A DNA stretch of 64,000 bases, taken from NCBI RefSeq assembly GCF_023101765.2, contig NC_064223.1, positions 2,604,001-2,668,000 of the forward strand, written 5' to 3'. The position numbers were made by a program, and so were the translations under genes. The stretch is from Spodoptera frugiperda. Its lineage: Eukaryota; Arthropoda; Insecta; Lepidoptera; Noctuidae. This document shows, in pieces, positions 41,543-53,080 of the stretch. The notes beneath the pieces were generated by a model. The model had not been told where the DNA came from and searched no databases. It was given only the letters and a program-made list of their open reading frames with translations. Every line of letters begins with the position of its first letter. The stretch's first letter is position 1.

Positions 41543-42538
41543 TATAATTATATTATATAGTATTATTATATTATAATCTTTTAAGTGTCCATAACCACTA
41601 CCAAGCAATATCTCCAAATTAAGGTAACAAACAAAGTTACAAACCCATTCCTCAGCCATTTACATCTCACTTTAAAATTCAACCACCATTTCTAAAACAG
41701 TAACTACATAAGATCTACATACATAGAGTTGGGAAACTGCATCAAAATTTATTCGTCTCCGGGGGTCAGTGAATCGCTTGCAACGTTCAACTTACAACTC
41801 CTGGCCGTCTCGAGTAAGTGCCCGGGTAATTTGTAGTTAGTAACTCTAGCCGACTTTAAAACCACTTTGTGGAAGATCGGTGTCTTTAGCAAACTGTGTT
41901 TTTAACTTGAAAAGTTCGTTAATTCAGCGGTTATGTTAGAATACGTTAGAGTGAGGTGTATAGTATATAGTTACTTAGTTACTCTGTACAAAGGAAAAAA
42001 AGATGTGTTATAGGTACATACATATACATCACATATGTCTCCCGTGGGGGTAGGCAGAGGAAATAGAACGCCAATTGCTATGAATCTTACATACCTCATT
42101 CGCTACAATTTATTAAAGGTGCTTTTAATTTGGCCTTCTTTAATATATCGCCAATTTAGTCACTATAAAAAGTATTGAATATAAAATCACATAAAGATAT
42201 AGCCATTTATCACAACTAGCGCGACACATACACACAAAACTTCAATAAAACTCGACAATAATAGATTTCGTAGAAACCCAGCTATCCTTCACAATGATCC
42301 CAGAGTACATTGACCTCGATTAGATGTAAAATATAAACGACACACAATTCCACGTGCTCGTCTCCCAGACGACTCACAAGGTAATTGAAATGTAAACACA
42401 TTCAGATCGAAAGGTACAGTTTCTTCGAGACACAAATCTTTCATGAAAGAGAATAAAGTGTTAAATCAATATACTTAGCCTATGTGCTTGTAATTTTGAA
42501 ACAAATGTAGATAGAAATTGCTCTAAAATAATTTGTTA
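41543..42538. other. Intergenic, nothing recognised
   Basis: AT-rich; no features supported. Confidence 0.45.
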
Positions 42539-42728
42539 AGGTAAGCGTCGCAAGCATCGTACGCATTCCGTATGACGTCATCAGTACGCATCGCATGTAG
42601 GCATTGCCGATGAGCGGTCCGTACGATGCGGATCAGTGGACGCAGTTGTATGAGTTTCTATACAAGACAAACTAAAATCCGTTGCGTGCGATGCGTATGA
42701 TGCGGGCCTGTGGACGATTATGGTACCT
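42539..42728. mobile_element. MITE related to the 29413-29704 element
   Basis: Starts AGGTAAGCGTCG, ends GGCCTGTGGACGATTATGGT + ACCT, and shares the long 'ATACAAGACAAACTAAAATC' and 'GATCAGTGGACGC' blocks with the larger copy. The left terminal repeat is partly deleted. Flanks are TTA and TAA. Confidence 0.65.
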
Positions 42729-43405
42729 TAAAAGAATCTTAATGATAATGGTCTATGCCATAGCCATATACTGGACACGATTCCAGACACCGTATTACTA
42801 CTGAGAAATATTCGATAAGCTGTAAAATTGCATTTGCGACCACTCGACCAACGAGGCAGTCTTCAACAAGGTGAATCGGCTTATGGTACATAATATGTAG
42901 ATTTATATTAAGCCTAGTAACACAACAAAAGGTTCATTTAATATTCTATCCAAATAATGTCATTATTATTGAATATTTACTGTAATGATTAACTTGGACT
43001 ATAACACAGGCATTGCTAGTACAGGCTCCAGTCTTTAATGTATTTTTCACTGTGTGTGGAGAACATAAACGTTTTTATTATTTCCAAACAAAGAACAAAC
43101 ACGCCATTTACCGAGGTGTTATAATTTTATCATTTTTAATACCACATTGATCTAAAACATACATAAAAACAATTACATTTTCAAACACAATAGATACAAG
43201 GGAAGATACAAACAAATATAATCCGATTTTCATTTGTGCCAAATAAATAATGTAAATGGAGTATCGGGATGACCAAACGCGCCACTTTTTGGTGTTCACA
43301 ACCAACGATTTAAATGCTTGCATTTAACTTATACAATAATTCATCTGAAAGCTACATTTTCAACAATCTAACTGGCAAGGTTTTTAATACAGTAACTAGA
43401 CGTTT
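42729..43405. other. Intergenic, nothing recognised
   Basis: AT-rich; no coding motif in the small frames. Confidence 0.45.
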
Positions 43406-43862
43406 TCTATACATATAATAAAATCGTAGAAAAGTGCTGTCTGTACATTGAAAATAAAAATAAAAAAAATAGCAGGGGTTATTGTTATGTCGATGTCGAA
43501 CCCAAAAATGTAATTAACTTTTTTTTTGTCTGTTTGTCTGTTTGTCTGTTTGTCTGTTTGTCTGTTCGTCTGTGCGCGCTAATCTCAGAAACGGCTGATC
43601 CGAATCCGAATCCGTTTTCACGAATATATTGTGGGATGCTTAAATTTACATTTAGTGTTTGTTTCATGTCAATCGGTTTATAAATAAAAAAGTTATGTCA
43701 AATTAAAGAATCACGTCGAACATTCTATGCTTATACCATTAATCTCCGCAACTATTTGACGGATTTGGTTGAAATTTGGTACAGATATAGTTTAGAACCT
43801 TAGAAAGGACATAGATATATTTTTATTTCAAAAATCAAAAAATAAAAATAAGAAATAAATTA
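43406..43862 (+). mobile_element. Helitron 5' part, head-to-tail with a second copy
   Basis: Starts TCTATACATATAATAAAATC and follows the 6460 copy for about 455 bases. It stops at 'AAGAAATAAATTA', where the next element's TCTATACATATAATAAAATC begins. Its own CTAG end is absent. Confidence 0.75.
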
Positions 43863-43920
43863 TCTATACATATAATAAAATCGTAGAAAAGTGCTGTCTG
43901 TACATTGAAAATAAAAATAA

Positions 43921-44188
43921 AAAAAAGTAATTTAAAAAACTAAAAAACCCGACTGCGTTTCTTTATAATATTAAAATGAAAAAACCCTGAAACAAGAAAG
44001 TCATCGTAAAATTTAAGCAGTCGGGACCCATTCTAAATATAAAGACTTTGTGAGGGCACATACGGCTTGCTTTCTAGAATGGGTCCCGACTGCTTAAATT
44101 TTACGATTACTTTCTTGTTTCAGGGTTTTTTCATTTTAATATTATAAAGAAACGCAGTCGGGTTTTTTAGTTTTTTAAATTACTTTTT
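43921..44188. repeat. Long palindrome (two 114-bp arms, 40-bp loop)
   Basis: The left arm 43921-44034 ('AAGTAATTTAAAAAACTAAA', 'ACCCGACTGCGTTTC', ... 'GTCGGGACCCATTCTA') is the reverse complement of 44075-44188. I found only about one or two mismatches. Such a hairpin is rare in finished assemblies and usually indicates a recent event. Confidence 0.9.
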
Positions 44189-44221
44189 TTATTTATTTAT
44201 TTTTAGTTTTATTATTTTTTC

Positions 44222-44664
44222 ATTTTTATATATCTAGTGTCACTCTGACAGTAAATACGAATCAAACGACCCCTATAAAGCGGAAATCCATCGAGTCGTT
44301 CAGGCTAGAGAGTGAGCAATATTCGAATTTGGCGCCAAAAATCCGCCATTTTGTTTTTTTATTATTCTTATATATCCAGTGTCACTCTCACAGTAAATAC
44401 GAATCTAACAACACCTCTCAAGTCAAAATCCGTCAAGCCGTTTAGGCTAGAGAGTGAGAAATATTCGAATTTGGCGCCAAAAATCCGCCATTTTGTTATT
44501 TTTTTAATTTTGATATATCCAGTGTCACTCTCACAGTAAATACGAATCTAACGACACCTCTCAAGTCAAAATCCATCAAGCCGTTTAGGCTGCAGAGCGT
44601 GCCAAACAATTATACATACATACATACATACATACATACATACATACATACATACATACATACA
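44222..44664. repeat. 142-bp tandem repeat (about 2.6 units) and (CATA)n microsatellite
   Basis: 'AGTGTCACTCTSACAGTAAA' recurs at 44236, 44378 and 44521. Units also share 'TCAAGCCGTTTAGGCTAGAG' and TTTGGCGCCAAAAATCCGCC. The third unit is cut and followed by (CATA)n at 44613-44664. Just beyond, CGCAGTCGGGT (44691-44701) is the inverse of ACCCGACTGCG in the palindrome arm (43947-43957). The whole insert may therefore be one element bounded by that 11-bp inverted pair. Confidence 0.8.
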
Positions 44665-45942
44665 CTCGAAAAACATAACCCTCCTTCTGGCGCAGTCGGG
44701 TAAAAATAGCCGGGGTTATTGTTATGTCGATGTCGAACCCAAAAATGTAATTAACTTTTTTTTTGTCTGTTTGTCTGTTTGTCTGTTTGTCTGTGCGCGC
44801 TAATCTCAGAAACGGCTGATCCGAATTGAATGCGGTTTTCACGAATATATTGTGGGATGCTTAAATTTACATTTAGTGTTTGTTTCATGTCAATCGGTTT
44901 ATAAATAAAAAAGTTATGTCAAATTAAAGAATCACGTCGAACATTCTATGCTTATACCATTAATCTCCGCAACTATTTGACGGATTTGGTTGAAATTTGG
45001 TACAGATATAGTTTAGAACCTTAGAAAGGACATATATATATTTTTATTTCAAAAATCAAAAAATAAAAATAAGAAATAAATTATTTATAAATAATTCTAT
45101 GTCGATCGTTACACGACTTCGGTTCATGTTATTGTTTTAATTCATCGAAAAAAAGTAAATAAATAGTAAAAAGGTATGAAAAAAATAATATCAATATAAT
45201 TAAACTTTTAGTACAAAGAAAATGCCCGAACGGAGTATAAATAAATAATCCAAGTTGTCTTTATCCTCGATAGATGGCGTTGGGATCGAAATAGATCGCG
45301 CTATGGTTTCGTTACATTCATTTGGTTGGGTATCGGCCGAGCGCTTCGGTACTATCGTAGAAAAAGTGTATTATCAGTCGTATGATTATTTGTCTGTAGT
45401 GGTCCTGCTGTTTCGTATATTCTAAATTGGTTTCGTTGTATTTGTCAATTAATAAGTTTATTTGTTGGGTTTTCCTGGTTTTTTGGTTAAACTATTTAAC
45501 GTAGGTTTAGTTTGATATCGATTATTAGTAGTTACTGTAGTTAGTTTTTTTAATAAAATTGTAAGTCTAATTTATAAATTAATTAGATTAGATTTAAGTC
45601 GTTTCTTTTAAATTATTTAGTTTAAGCTTGGTTATTATAGCATAGAGGATAGGTTGTAATATAGTTTCTTTTTTAATTGTTATAAATTCGTAATTCGTAG
45701 CTTTCTTTAGTTTTAAGTTAGTTTAAGTCCGTTTTTAAACTATTTTTTCAATGCCCTAAGTGAGTATACATCTATTAAATTCAAACGCAGAGCTTATTAT
45801 GTTGATTTTTGAAGAGTTCCCTGGAATATCTTCCACATCTCATTTTTGAAGAGATCTCGCGAGATCGGGAACTATGTGGTTAAAACCAAAAATTTGCCGG
45901 AAGTCACTATTCCACGCGAACGAAGTCGCGGGCAAAAGCTAG

Positions 45943-47436
45943 TTTTAAATAAAATTCCCGACCAAACTATTGGTGAGTAATGGTAAAATTTAGCTTCGTA
46001 TTCAATGATATTATACGAGGTTGTTATTTAATTAAAACATGGATAAAACGACATTTTCTGAAAATGAAACCTAGCTAGATCAATTTTATTTAACACCCCC
46101 GGAACAGCCTAAATACAAAATTTCAAGAAACGGCTTCAATAAGCCGTTTCCGAGATCGTTGATATACAGATATATACCAGAATTGCTGGTTTAAAGGTAT
46201 TAGATAACAATTTATTGGTTTTCCTTATCACCCATGCACGAATAGGGTGTCACTGTCTCTCAAATTATAATAACAGTGAACACGAGGCAATCATATCGAT
46301 GCGTCGCTACAAAAGTCGCCTCAGCAGTTACCCGTCTGGTTGAAACTTTAGAGGGTGTTAGAAAAACCAATCCAATACGAGGATTACAGAGAAATAAGCT
46401 TTGTAATGTAACTCGACATATCTACACGAACGGTTTTCCTCAATAAATACTCAAATAAAGGTCAGTTACAAGTATTCGATTAATTGAATCTCGTTTAACA
46501 TTATTGTAATACAAAATTAAATAATTTATAATGTGTGTACCTACATACAGTTTGTGCTCAAAACTGCACGAATATAGAACATTATATTACTTACAGAAAA
46601 CTATCTACAATATATAAAAATCAATTGCTGTGCGTTAGTCTCGCTAAAACTCGAGAACGGCTGGACCGGTTTAGTAAATTTTGTCCAGTGCAGGGAAGGT
46701 TTAAAAATGTAGGAAGTTTGCCAGACCATCTAGTTTACAATCATTTTAAGTTTCAATAAAATTCAAGGTTACTCCGCTACGTGGCTGCGGCTACAAACAA
46801 CATCAGTCGTAGCGCTGTGCTACGCCGTAGCAATGCTACGCGCTACAACGACAACGTCAAAAATACAAGTCATGTTGGAATAGCGAAACTGCTGTATTAC
46901 TTTACATGGATTAAAATTGTACTTAAGAACAAGAGTACAATAATAATATCACGCCAGCTTAACTGTAAAGGGGTAGTCAACATAGAAACAAACCAAAAAT
47001 AACCCCACACAAATCACAACCAATTTCTCCTATTTGTCGACTCTCTATGTATTCTCAATGTAAAACATGGCGTCTAAACATATATAATGCATCGTAAAAC
47101 AGGAAGAGTAAGTACGCTACTATTAGGTACTCCATTTTTTATGTTGCTCTCCTGGGATGTGACGTCATGCTCCGATGAAGAAGTAATCCCTTTGTGAACC
47201 CAATCATCGATGAATTATTTAACACCCCTGAAAATGTATCGGGTACACTTTTTATGATTTACTCGTATTGTTTGATTAGCGATTTTCAACTTTAAAGCAA
47301 AGGTGTAGCATGCTTTATTGACTGTTTTAGTGATGATGGTTTGTGTCCTTATTATGATTTTGGTTGATCGATGTGTTTTGTTTTTATGTAGTTTTTGTGC
47401 GTAATATTGCTTTAATATTGTATCTGGTGTGGGAGA
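45943..47436. other. Intergenic; family K at 46612-46745 and a CGTAGC-rich patch at 46775-46860
   Basis: 'AAAATCAATTGCTGTGCGTT', 'CTCGAGAACGGCTGGACCGG' match 25290-25460. The patch 'GTAGCGCTGTGCTACGCCGT' + AGCAATGCTACGCGCTAC is a cluster of short palindromes. No gene. Confidence 0.5.
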
Positions 47437-47660
47437 GCTATCCTCCGGTACGAATGGACTGGTTCGACCGGAGTAATACCACCGTCTCACAGAAAACCGA
47501 CGTGAAACAACGCTTGCGTTGTGCGAGGGAGGTTACTGGAGGCCCGATGACCTCTCATCCCAATCCCTGATTCCTAACAACTTTAATTCCTAATCCCAAA
47601 AAGGCCGGCAACACATTTTGTAACGCCCATAGTGTTTCAGGTGACCATTAGCGGCACTGT
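47437..47660 (-). repeat. Dispersed repeat family 1
   Basis: 'GGTTCGACCGGAGTAATACC', CGTGAAACAACGCTTGCG, 'AAAAGGCCGGCAACACATTT' in reverse order. Confidence 0.8.
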
Positions 47661-48064
47661 AATAATCAAAACTGGTATAGAAATCGGTGCTGAAATTCAA
47701 TATTCAATGTATTTTTGTATCGATAGTCGACATTAAAAGCCAACTATAATTATCTTGCTTATAACAAACAAAATCAAATCATATTATAAACTCATAAACA
47801 AAACGTAAGGATTAACAAAACAACTCCTGAATAATCCTTCAAGAAAAGGTTCGTACAAATTAAAATAAGTATAAGAAGTTCCTCGAAGTTATATGAAAAT
47901 AATTTCAAAGAAGGAAAATTGCCGGCGCCCGGGCCCTGACGCTCGAGTTTCGCCAGAGGATCCAAACAACTGACGGATAACAGCACAAACTTTATACCTT
48001 TAGAGTTATGTGCCTTCAGTAAGAGGTGTGAACTTATATTTTTAGTTGTTAGTTAGTAGGGACT

Positions 48065-48225
48065 AAGTGTGGGAGGCCATGCTTCGGCACGAATGGGCCG
48101 GCTCGACCGGAGTGATACCACGGCTTTACCGAATACCGACGTGAAACAACGCTGTGTTTCGTTGTGTGAGTGAGGTTACCGGAGGCCGAATTAACCCCTT
48201 CCCAGTCTCCCCAATCGTGGCGTGC
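48065..48225 (-). repeat. Dispersed repeat family 1, followed by a short family H-like tail
   Basis: 'GGGAGGCCATGCTTCGGCAC' through 'GAGGTTACCGGAGGCC'. From 48228, 'CCAATGAAGAGGCCTATGTC' and CAGCAGTGGACGAAAAAACT are the typical end of another moth repeat. Confidence 0.8.
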
Positions 48226-48289
48226 CAATGAAGAGGCCTATGTCCAGCAGTGGACGAAAAAACTGTGATGATGATGATTAATAATAACT

Positions 48290-49540
48290 AATACTAATAA
48301 CAACGTCATTAGTATAAATTTTATTGACGATTGAATATTACAAACATATTTTCAATATTCAATTTTTTAACTATGTATATTGACTGTCAAACATTTTAAA
48401 ATTAAATTCAGATGCATCAAGGCTTTCAAACAAATACTACAACAAAGCAATTGTAAAATTCCCAGAAATTTAAAACACAGCACGCATTCAACAGGCTACG
48501 CTAAAAATTCAAATATCGAACTTTTAATTGAAGTTTACATCCAATGACACGGATACCACTGGCACACTATAAATTATTTTTTATTGTCAATTGCCGGTTC
48601 GCTATTAATACAAGAATCAATTCCTATTTTTCCGTTACAAGCACCATTTTGCAAACATAGCCGCGCATAACGATTTGGCCGCCTTTGACATTTTCGAACT
48701 CCATTTTTGAATTTGAATTTTTATGGCATGAGAACAGTTTTATTTACATTTTTTAAATTGAGTCGATACTTTTTAAAGTACGTTTTTTGTAATGGCAATA
48801 AGCAAGCTGAATTTTAGTATGTTTATTATTTTTCTTAATGTTAATAAAAGCTAACGTTCTTATTAATCGACTACAGTCTAGCCTAAACAGTCTAATAAGC
48901 AATTTAACTCTAACCTAGTTTTATAATGTAAAATGTTTTGCCTAAGACTATTGCCTATAATTCACTTTTATGTAATACAGTTCAGTAGCACTTTCTTAGA
49001 GTCTGATATATTTTTTATGTGATGATATTTCATCATACGTTTAATCCATAAGCCATGACACTCATGTTTCATTATCATTATTAGTCACAATTCACAAAAC
49101 GTCCATTGCGTAAACGAGTAGGACATCTTTTCCGAGTTCTCCAAAATGATAGTTAATATTCTTAACTTAAAATCTAGTTCAAAAGTAAAAGATTATAACA
49201 ATTCTTTTACAAGATTTGAAAAGCCTCAAGTTATCCTATTTTTTAACAAAGAAAGGCAGTAATTAGCGGTAAAATAGCGAAGTTGTCGCGCTATCAGCTT
49301 TAATAGATAACAAAAGGGAACTATAAATAACTTTGAAAGAAGTAATTGCGTTGTGCGGAGTCTCATCGAGAGTTATGATAGGGGTATCAAAACTTTTGCT
49401 TTCTTTCTTCAGAGTAAAAATAAAAGTAAGCTTCATTTCTGTACTTGAAAAAGGTAAGTAGTGTCCCTTACAGTGGCGTAGCGTGTCTTGGCGGGGCCCT
49501 GTATAAAAAGTTGTTTATTCTTCTTACTTTATTCCCTTCT
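48290..49540. other. Intergenic, nothing recognised
   Basis: AT-rich, without coding signal. Confidence 0.45.
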
Positions 49541-49600
49541 TTCTTTTTTGAGGGAGGAAAATCCAATGACTATTCCCGCCCGGTCTCTCAAGCCTCAAAG
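49541..49600 (-). repeat. LINE-like family D, tail scrap
   Basis: 'TCTTTTTTGAGGGAGGAAAA' and TCCAATGACTATTCCCGCCC only; the remainder is lost. Confidence 0.6.
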
Positions 49601-50176
49601 AAAAAACTTACATTACGGTCATGTTTGGGGGCCCTTACGACGACGTTATTTTCCTAAAGTTGCTGCCAACTTTTGAAAGCATGCTTTACGCAAAATAAGA
49701 AGGAATTAATTATTTGGACTTTTGTAATTTCTGAAACGAAGTAAAAAATTGGGAAGTTTTTATGCGCTAGCTACGCCCTTGGTCCATTTTATTTTCATCA
49801 ACGTGCAACATAATATAACACCTTTTAATCCACGAGCAGTAGCCATACATTGTACAGTAATACAATATTACATCCAAAAAAACACTTAGAATTGTATCCG
49901 AGAACACGACAGTCGCCTTTGCTACCTCTTGACCAACGATGAACCAGCTAATACACTTAGATATTTATTACTTAACTAAAAAATGTTACAAGACATTATT
50001 ACCCAACAAAAAATAGCTTATCATAAAACAATCTATAAATAGAACAACTTATTATACTCCGAATATCGCGAACGTTCTTAAAATATAAATTTATAAGGAC
50101 GAAAATATAACATAAAATGTCTTTGAACCCGCGCTATTTCTGGGTGATTTTAAGAGCACCATAGAGTATAAAGGAG
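49601..50176. other. Intergenic, nothing recognised
   Basis: Small frames at 49445-49676 begin inside or next to the D scrap and have no recognisable motif. Confidence 0.4.
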
Positions 50177-50700
50177 CCAGGGCCGGATTAACCGTAAGGC
50201 AGAGTAGGTAACTGCCTAGGGGCCCAGCATCGACAGGGGCCCACTGCAGACCGCAAAAAAGTTTTAAGGCTCGAACGATAATGATAATCATCTTTTTTTC
50301 AACACATGTAACACTTTATAAAGCATATGGAACCATTTAGTATCTAATACCAGAACTAATATTATAATCTTGTTGGATGATATCAGGCAGTGGCGTTTTA
50401 CGACAGTGAATTGAAAAAACACTATGTGCTTTGTGTGTGTTTAAACTCTGAATAGAAATAGACTAGACTGTTGAGTATTAGTTCTTTTTTAATGGAATAG
50501 GTGGCAAACGAGCAAACGAGTCACCTGATGGTAAGCGATCAGGGCCACCCATGGACACCACCATTCTTTTTATGAAAAACTTAAAGAGAGTAACATGATT
50601 CATGTGATTATACATATAATAGTCAGTCAAAATAAGTAAACAAAAGGGGCCCAAAAATTGTATTGCCTACAGGCCCATGGTACGGTTAATCCGGCTCTGG
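50177..50700. mobile_element. TIR element with apparent 6-bp target duplication
   Basis: Left end CCAGGGCCGGATTAACCGTA (50177-50196) and right end TACGGTTAATCCGGCTCTGG (50681-50700) are inverted copies with one mismatch. Inside each end is a GGCAGAGTAGGTAACTGCCTAGGGGCCC / GGGGCCC...GCCTACAGGCCC-type GC-rich zone (described, not exact). AAGGAG flanks both sides. A partial family 1 repeat is nested at about 50490-50565. No transposase frame, so it is non-autonomous. Confidence 0.75.
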
Positions 50701-50959
50701 AAGGAGCACTCGACCTTGGCCAACTGGATTGTAAATAAAGATGGTGGGTCCAAAATCCCACTTACGGCGGCGAGAGGGTTCCACAATCGGCGTTGTACTC
50801 ACGTCATTTGTGAAATGGGTCGCGTCGCGTGTTATAATAGTCTTTAGTTGGTTATATAAAAAGCGAAGTGATGTGTTCGCTGGTGATGTATGGCGGTAAT
50901 GCTATTATAATGTCAACGTTAAGATTGTCGCGTTTTTGTTTAGTAAAAGGGAAATAAGG

Positions 50960-51260
50960 TATTTTTTGGGGAATATCGCCCAATAATTTCTCCCGTCTTA
51001 GGGTAGGCTAGAGGGAGTGTCAGATTCTTACTGACTAAAAACCACCCCGTTCCTACTCCTGTTTTTCAAGCCGGAACCCCGTTAAACCCGCCAGGTAGTC
51101 CGTAGCTCCGGATCAGGCATCTGCCCTACTGGGCCCCATCTGTGGTGGGCTGATGGCTCTTTGAACCGCGCGCGGAACTCGACGTGCCACACTCACGGGT
51201 CTGGTTTTGGTCGGGCGGCAAGCTACCCTTGCTTCCGCAGACCCGCAAGAAATAAAGTAT
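50960..51260 (-). repeat. LINE-like family D, longer 3' end
   Basis: 'TAATTTCTCCCGTCTTAGGG', GTAAACCCGCCAGGTAGTCC-like text, then 'GGGCCCCATCTGTGGTGGGC', 'CACTCACGGGTCTGGTTTTG' and CGGGCGGCAAGCTACCCTTG. Extends further 5' than most copies, but less than 53665-54090. Confidence 0.8.
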
Positions 51261-51639
51261 TAAGATTAAGAAACGTATTATTAAGCATTTCAATTATAAG
51301 AATTGGGGTACGTAGAATAATTTATAGTCAACAACATATATAATAATAATCGTGGTAAGTAACGCGAATAATATGATGAGATCATATTATGTTTGTCCTA
51401 CTCATACCTCAGACCCATAAATCTGTCTGAAGTCGACTCGGTTATAATAAAAATAAGTGTCTGTGTGTGAGACAAATGCCTAGTATTAAGACAAAGCTGA
51501 GACAACAGAACATTTGTCTGTCTGACCTTAGCTACGAAATTGTTAAATCGATTGTAATGGAATTTGGAAGTAAGGAAACATTTAGGTGTTATTAGGGTAG
51601 ATCCGTTTGAGGAACTGCAACAGCACCAATAAGCAAAAA

Positions 51640-51790
51640 GTTTTTTTAGGAAATTTATCCAATGACTTCTCCTACTTCGGGCGAGGCGAGAGGGAATGTC
51701 AGACTCTTACTAACTAAAAACCACCCCGCTCCTAATCCTGCTTTCCGAGTCGGAGATCCGGTAAACTCGCTAGGTAGTCATCAGCTCAGG
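51640..51790 (-). repeat. LINE-like family D, 3' end
   Basis: 'AATGACTTCTCCTACTTCGG', GCGAGGCGAGAGGGAATGTC, 'GGTAAACTCGCTAGGTAGTC'. Confidence 0.8.
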
Positions 51791-52160
51791 AAATACGCAA
51801 ATAGTTAGATTTACAATCTAGTACTCACATACACACACTTTACACAATTTCCTTGATTTTAGAGGAGAAATAAAATAATATATTGATACACAAACTTTTT
51901 GGCATCTTCAAAGTGGTATATTAAAAAAAAATACAATGCACTCAAACAATTTCATTTCACTGAACTCCCCAAACACAACCACTCAAGGTCACGAACACAT
52001 ATAAAATCAAACGAAATACGACCTTGTAACACCCTACACTAAAGTCTATTATGCTGTTTGACATATAATATCTAAAACAATCGAGTAACCAAAGACTCGA
52101 TCACACTGTTTACCTGTACCCTCTTTGTATCGAGATACGTCACGTTCTGTACACATGCAG

Positions 52161-52282
52161 GCGAAACTGGGTCATTGTCGCGGTCGATACGGTCCAAGGG
52201 TACGTCCCTGTGTTGGCCATAGGACCAGAATGGGTGTACTTTGAGGAGCATCTTAAGAAGACCCCTGATGACAGCAATAAAG
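52161..52282 (+). other. Exon-like orphan open stretch, 122 nt
   Basis: An AG (ACACATGCAG) precedes and a GTAATG donor follows 122 bases of less AT-rich, open sequence. One frame reads through 40 codons, including VIVAVDTVQGYVPVLAIGPE and YFEEHLKKTPDD, with phase 1 at the left and one leftover base at the right. Base composition differs from the AT-rich flanks. I recognise no protein family and see no partner exon nearby. It may be a genuine exon of a widely spaced gene, a stranded pseudo-exon, or chance. Confidence 0.35.
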
Positions 52283-52436
52283 GTAATGGGGTGAAATTTA
52301 TTGTTAAGGGGATTATATAGAGACATTTCTGGTTAACCTCCATTGTACATCTTTGTATACCAAAGCTAGATAGGTACCGTACCATTAATTACATGCATGG
52401 TATCAAAGTGTTATTTAGCTCTTCATACACATAAAC

Positions 52437-52668
52437 GTGTACAATATGGGCTTAATTCCATAAGCATTTTCTATCCTACAGCTGCGGATTGCCTGGCAGG
52501 TTACCGGGCCTCGAGCTCGAAAAGCAGGAGTAGCAACGGGGTGGTTTTTCGTCAGTAAGAGTCTGACACTCCCTCCGGCTCGCCCAGGGCGAAAGAAGTC
52601 ATTGAATAATTTTCAACCCTCAAAAAAAGGCATTTTCTACCAGCCAAACCTTTAGATGATACAGAAAT
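52437..52668 (+). repeat. Family J repeat split by a D insertion with 12-bp target duplication
   Basis: Family J words 'GGGCTTAATTCCATAAGCAT' stop at GCATTTTCTATC (52464-52475). A + strand family D tail follows ('GCTGCGGATTGCCTGGCAGG' ... CAACCCTCAAAAAAA, 52476-52629), then GCATTTTCTACC (52630-52641) and J resumes with AGCCAAACCTTTAGATGAT. The duplicated 12-mer (11 of 12) and A-tail show target-primed insertion. Confidence 0.8.
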
Positions 52669-53080
52669 AAACCAGATGAGCACGAACCAAGCAAATCCAG
52701 AAAAGATAAAAGTAGCAAAAATGCAGTGTACTTATCTACTACTTACACAAATATATACCAATATATATTTAAATAATATAGAAACGTAATAAACGTACAT
52801 AATAACATTACATATACTATTTACATATTACCTATTTGTAGCCATGATCATGGAGACTGACAATCTATTCAAAAGAAGCTCCCGGACTTTCCGCTTGAAC
52901 GACAAACGACCAGACAGCATCCTCCCACATCCTGACATCGGTGGGGAGCGTTCCACAGCAAGATTGATTGAACAAAAAAAGAAGAATGAAGAAAATTTTT
53001 GTCATGTGTAGGACATTTTGGGTGTAATGAAAAACAATCATCAAATATTTTAATGTCTTTTGTATTTATCTTATTATATA
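52669..53080. other. Intergenic, nothing recognised
   Basis: AT-rich with small frames lacking motifs. Confidence 0.4.

Larger units (their letters stand above)
43863..45942 (+). mobile_element. Non-autonomous Helitron, copy 2, with a 778-bp internal insert
   Basis: Host A, TCTATACATATAATAAAATC at 43863; 'GAACGAAGTCGCGGGCAAAA' and GCTAG at 45942 followed by T. From 44704 on it is nearly identical to the inverted copy at 6460-7924, with a single (not doubled) 149-bp segment. Between about 43926 and 44703 it is interrupted by a foldback and tandem-repeat insert. Confidence 0.8.

Noticed and set aside
44613..44664. Regular spaced repeats that might suggest a CRISPR-like array
   Set aside because: Simple CATA microsatellite and 142-bp tandem units without unique spacers, in a eukaryotic genome.
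52072..52385. 81- and 84-codon - strand frames
   Set aside because: They shadow the + strand exon-like segment at 52161-52282 and show no motif themselves.
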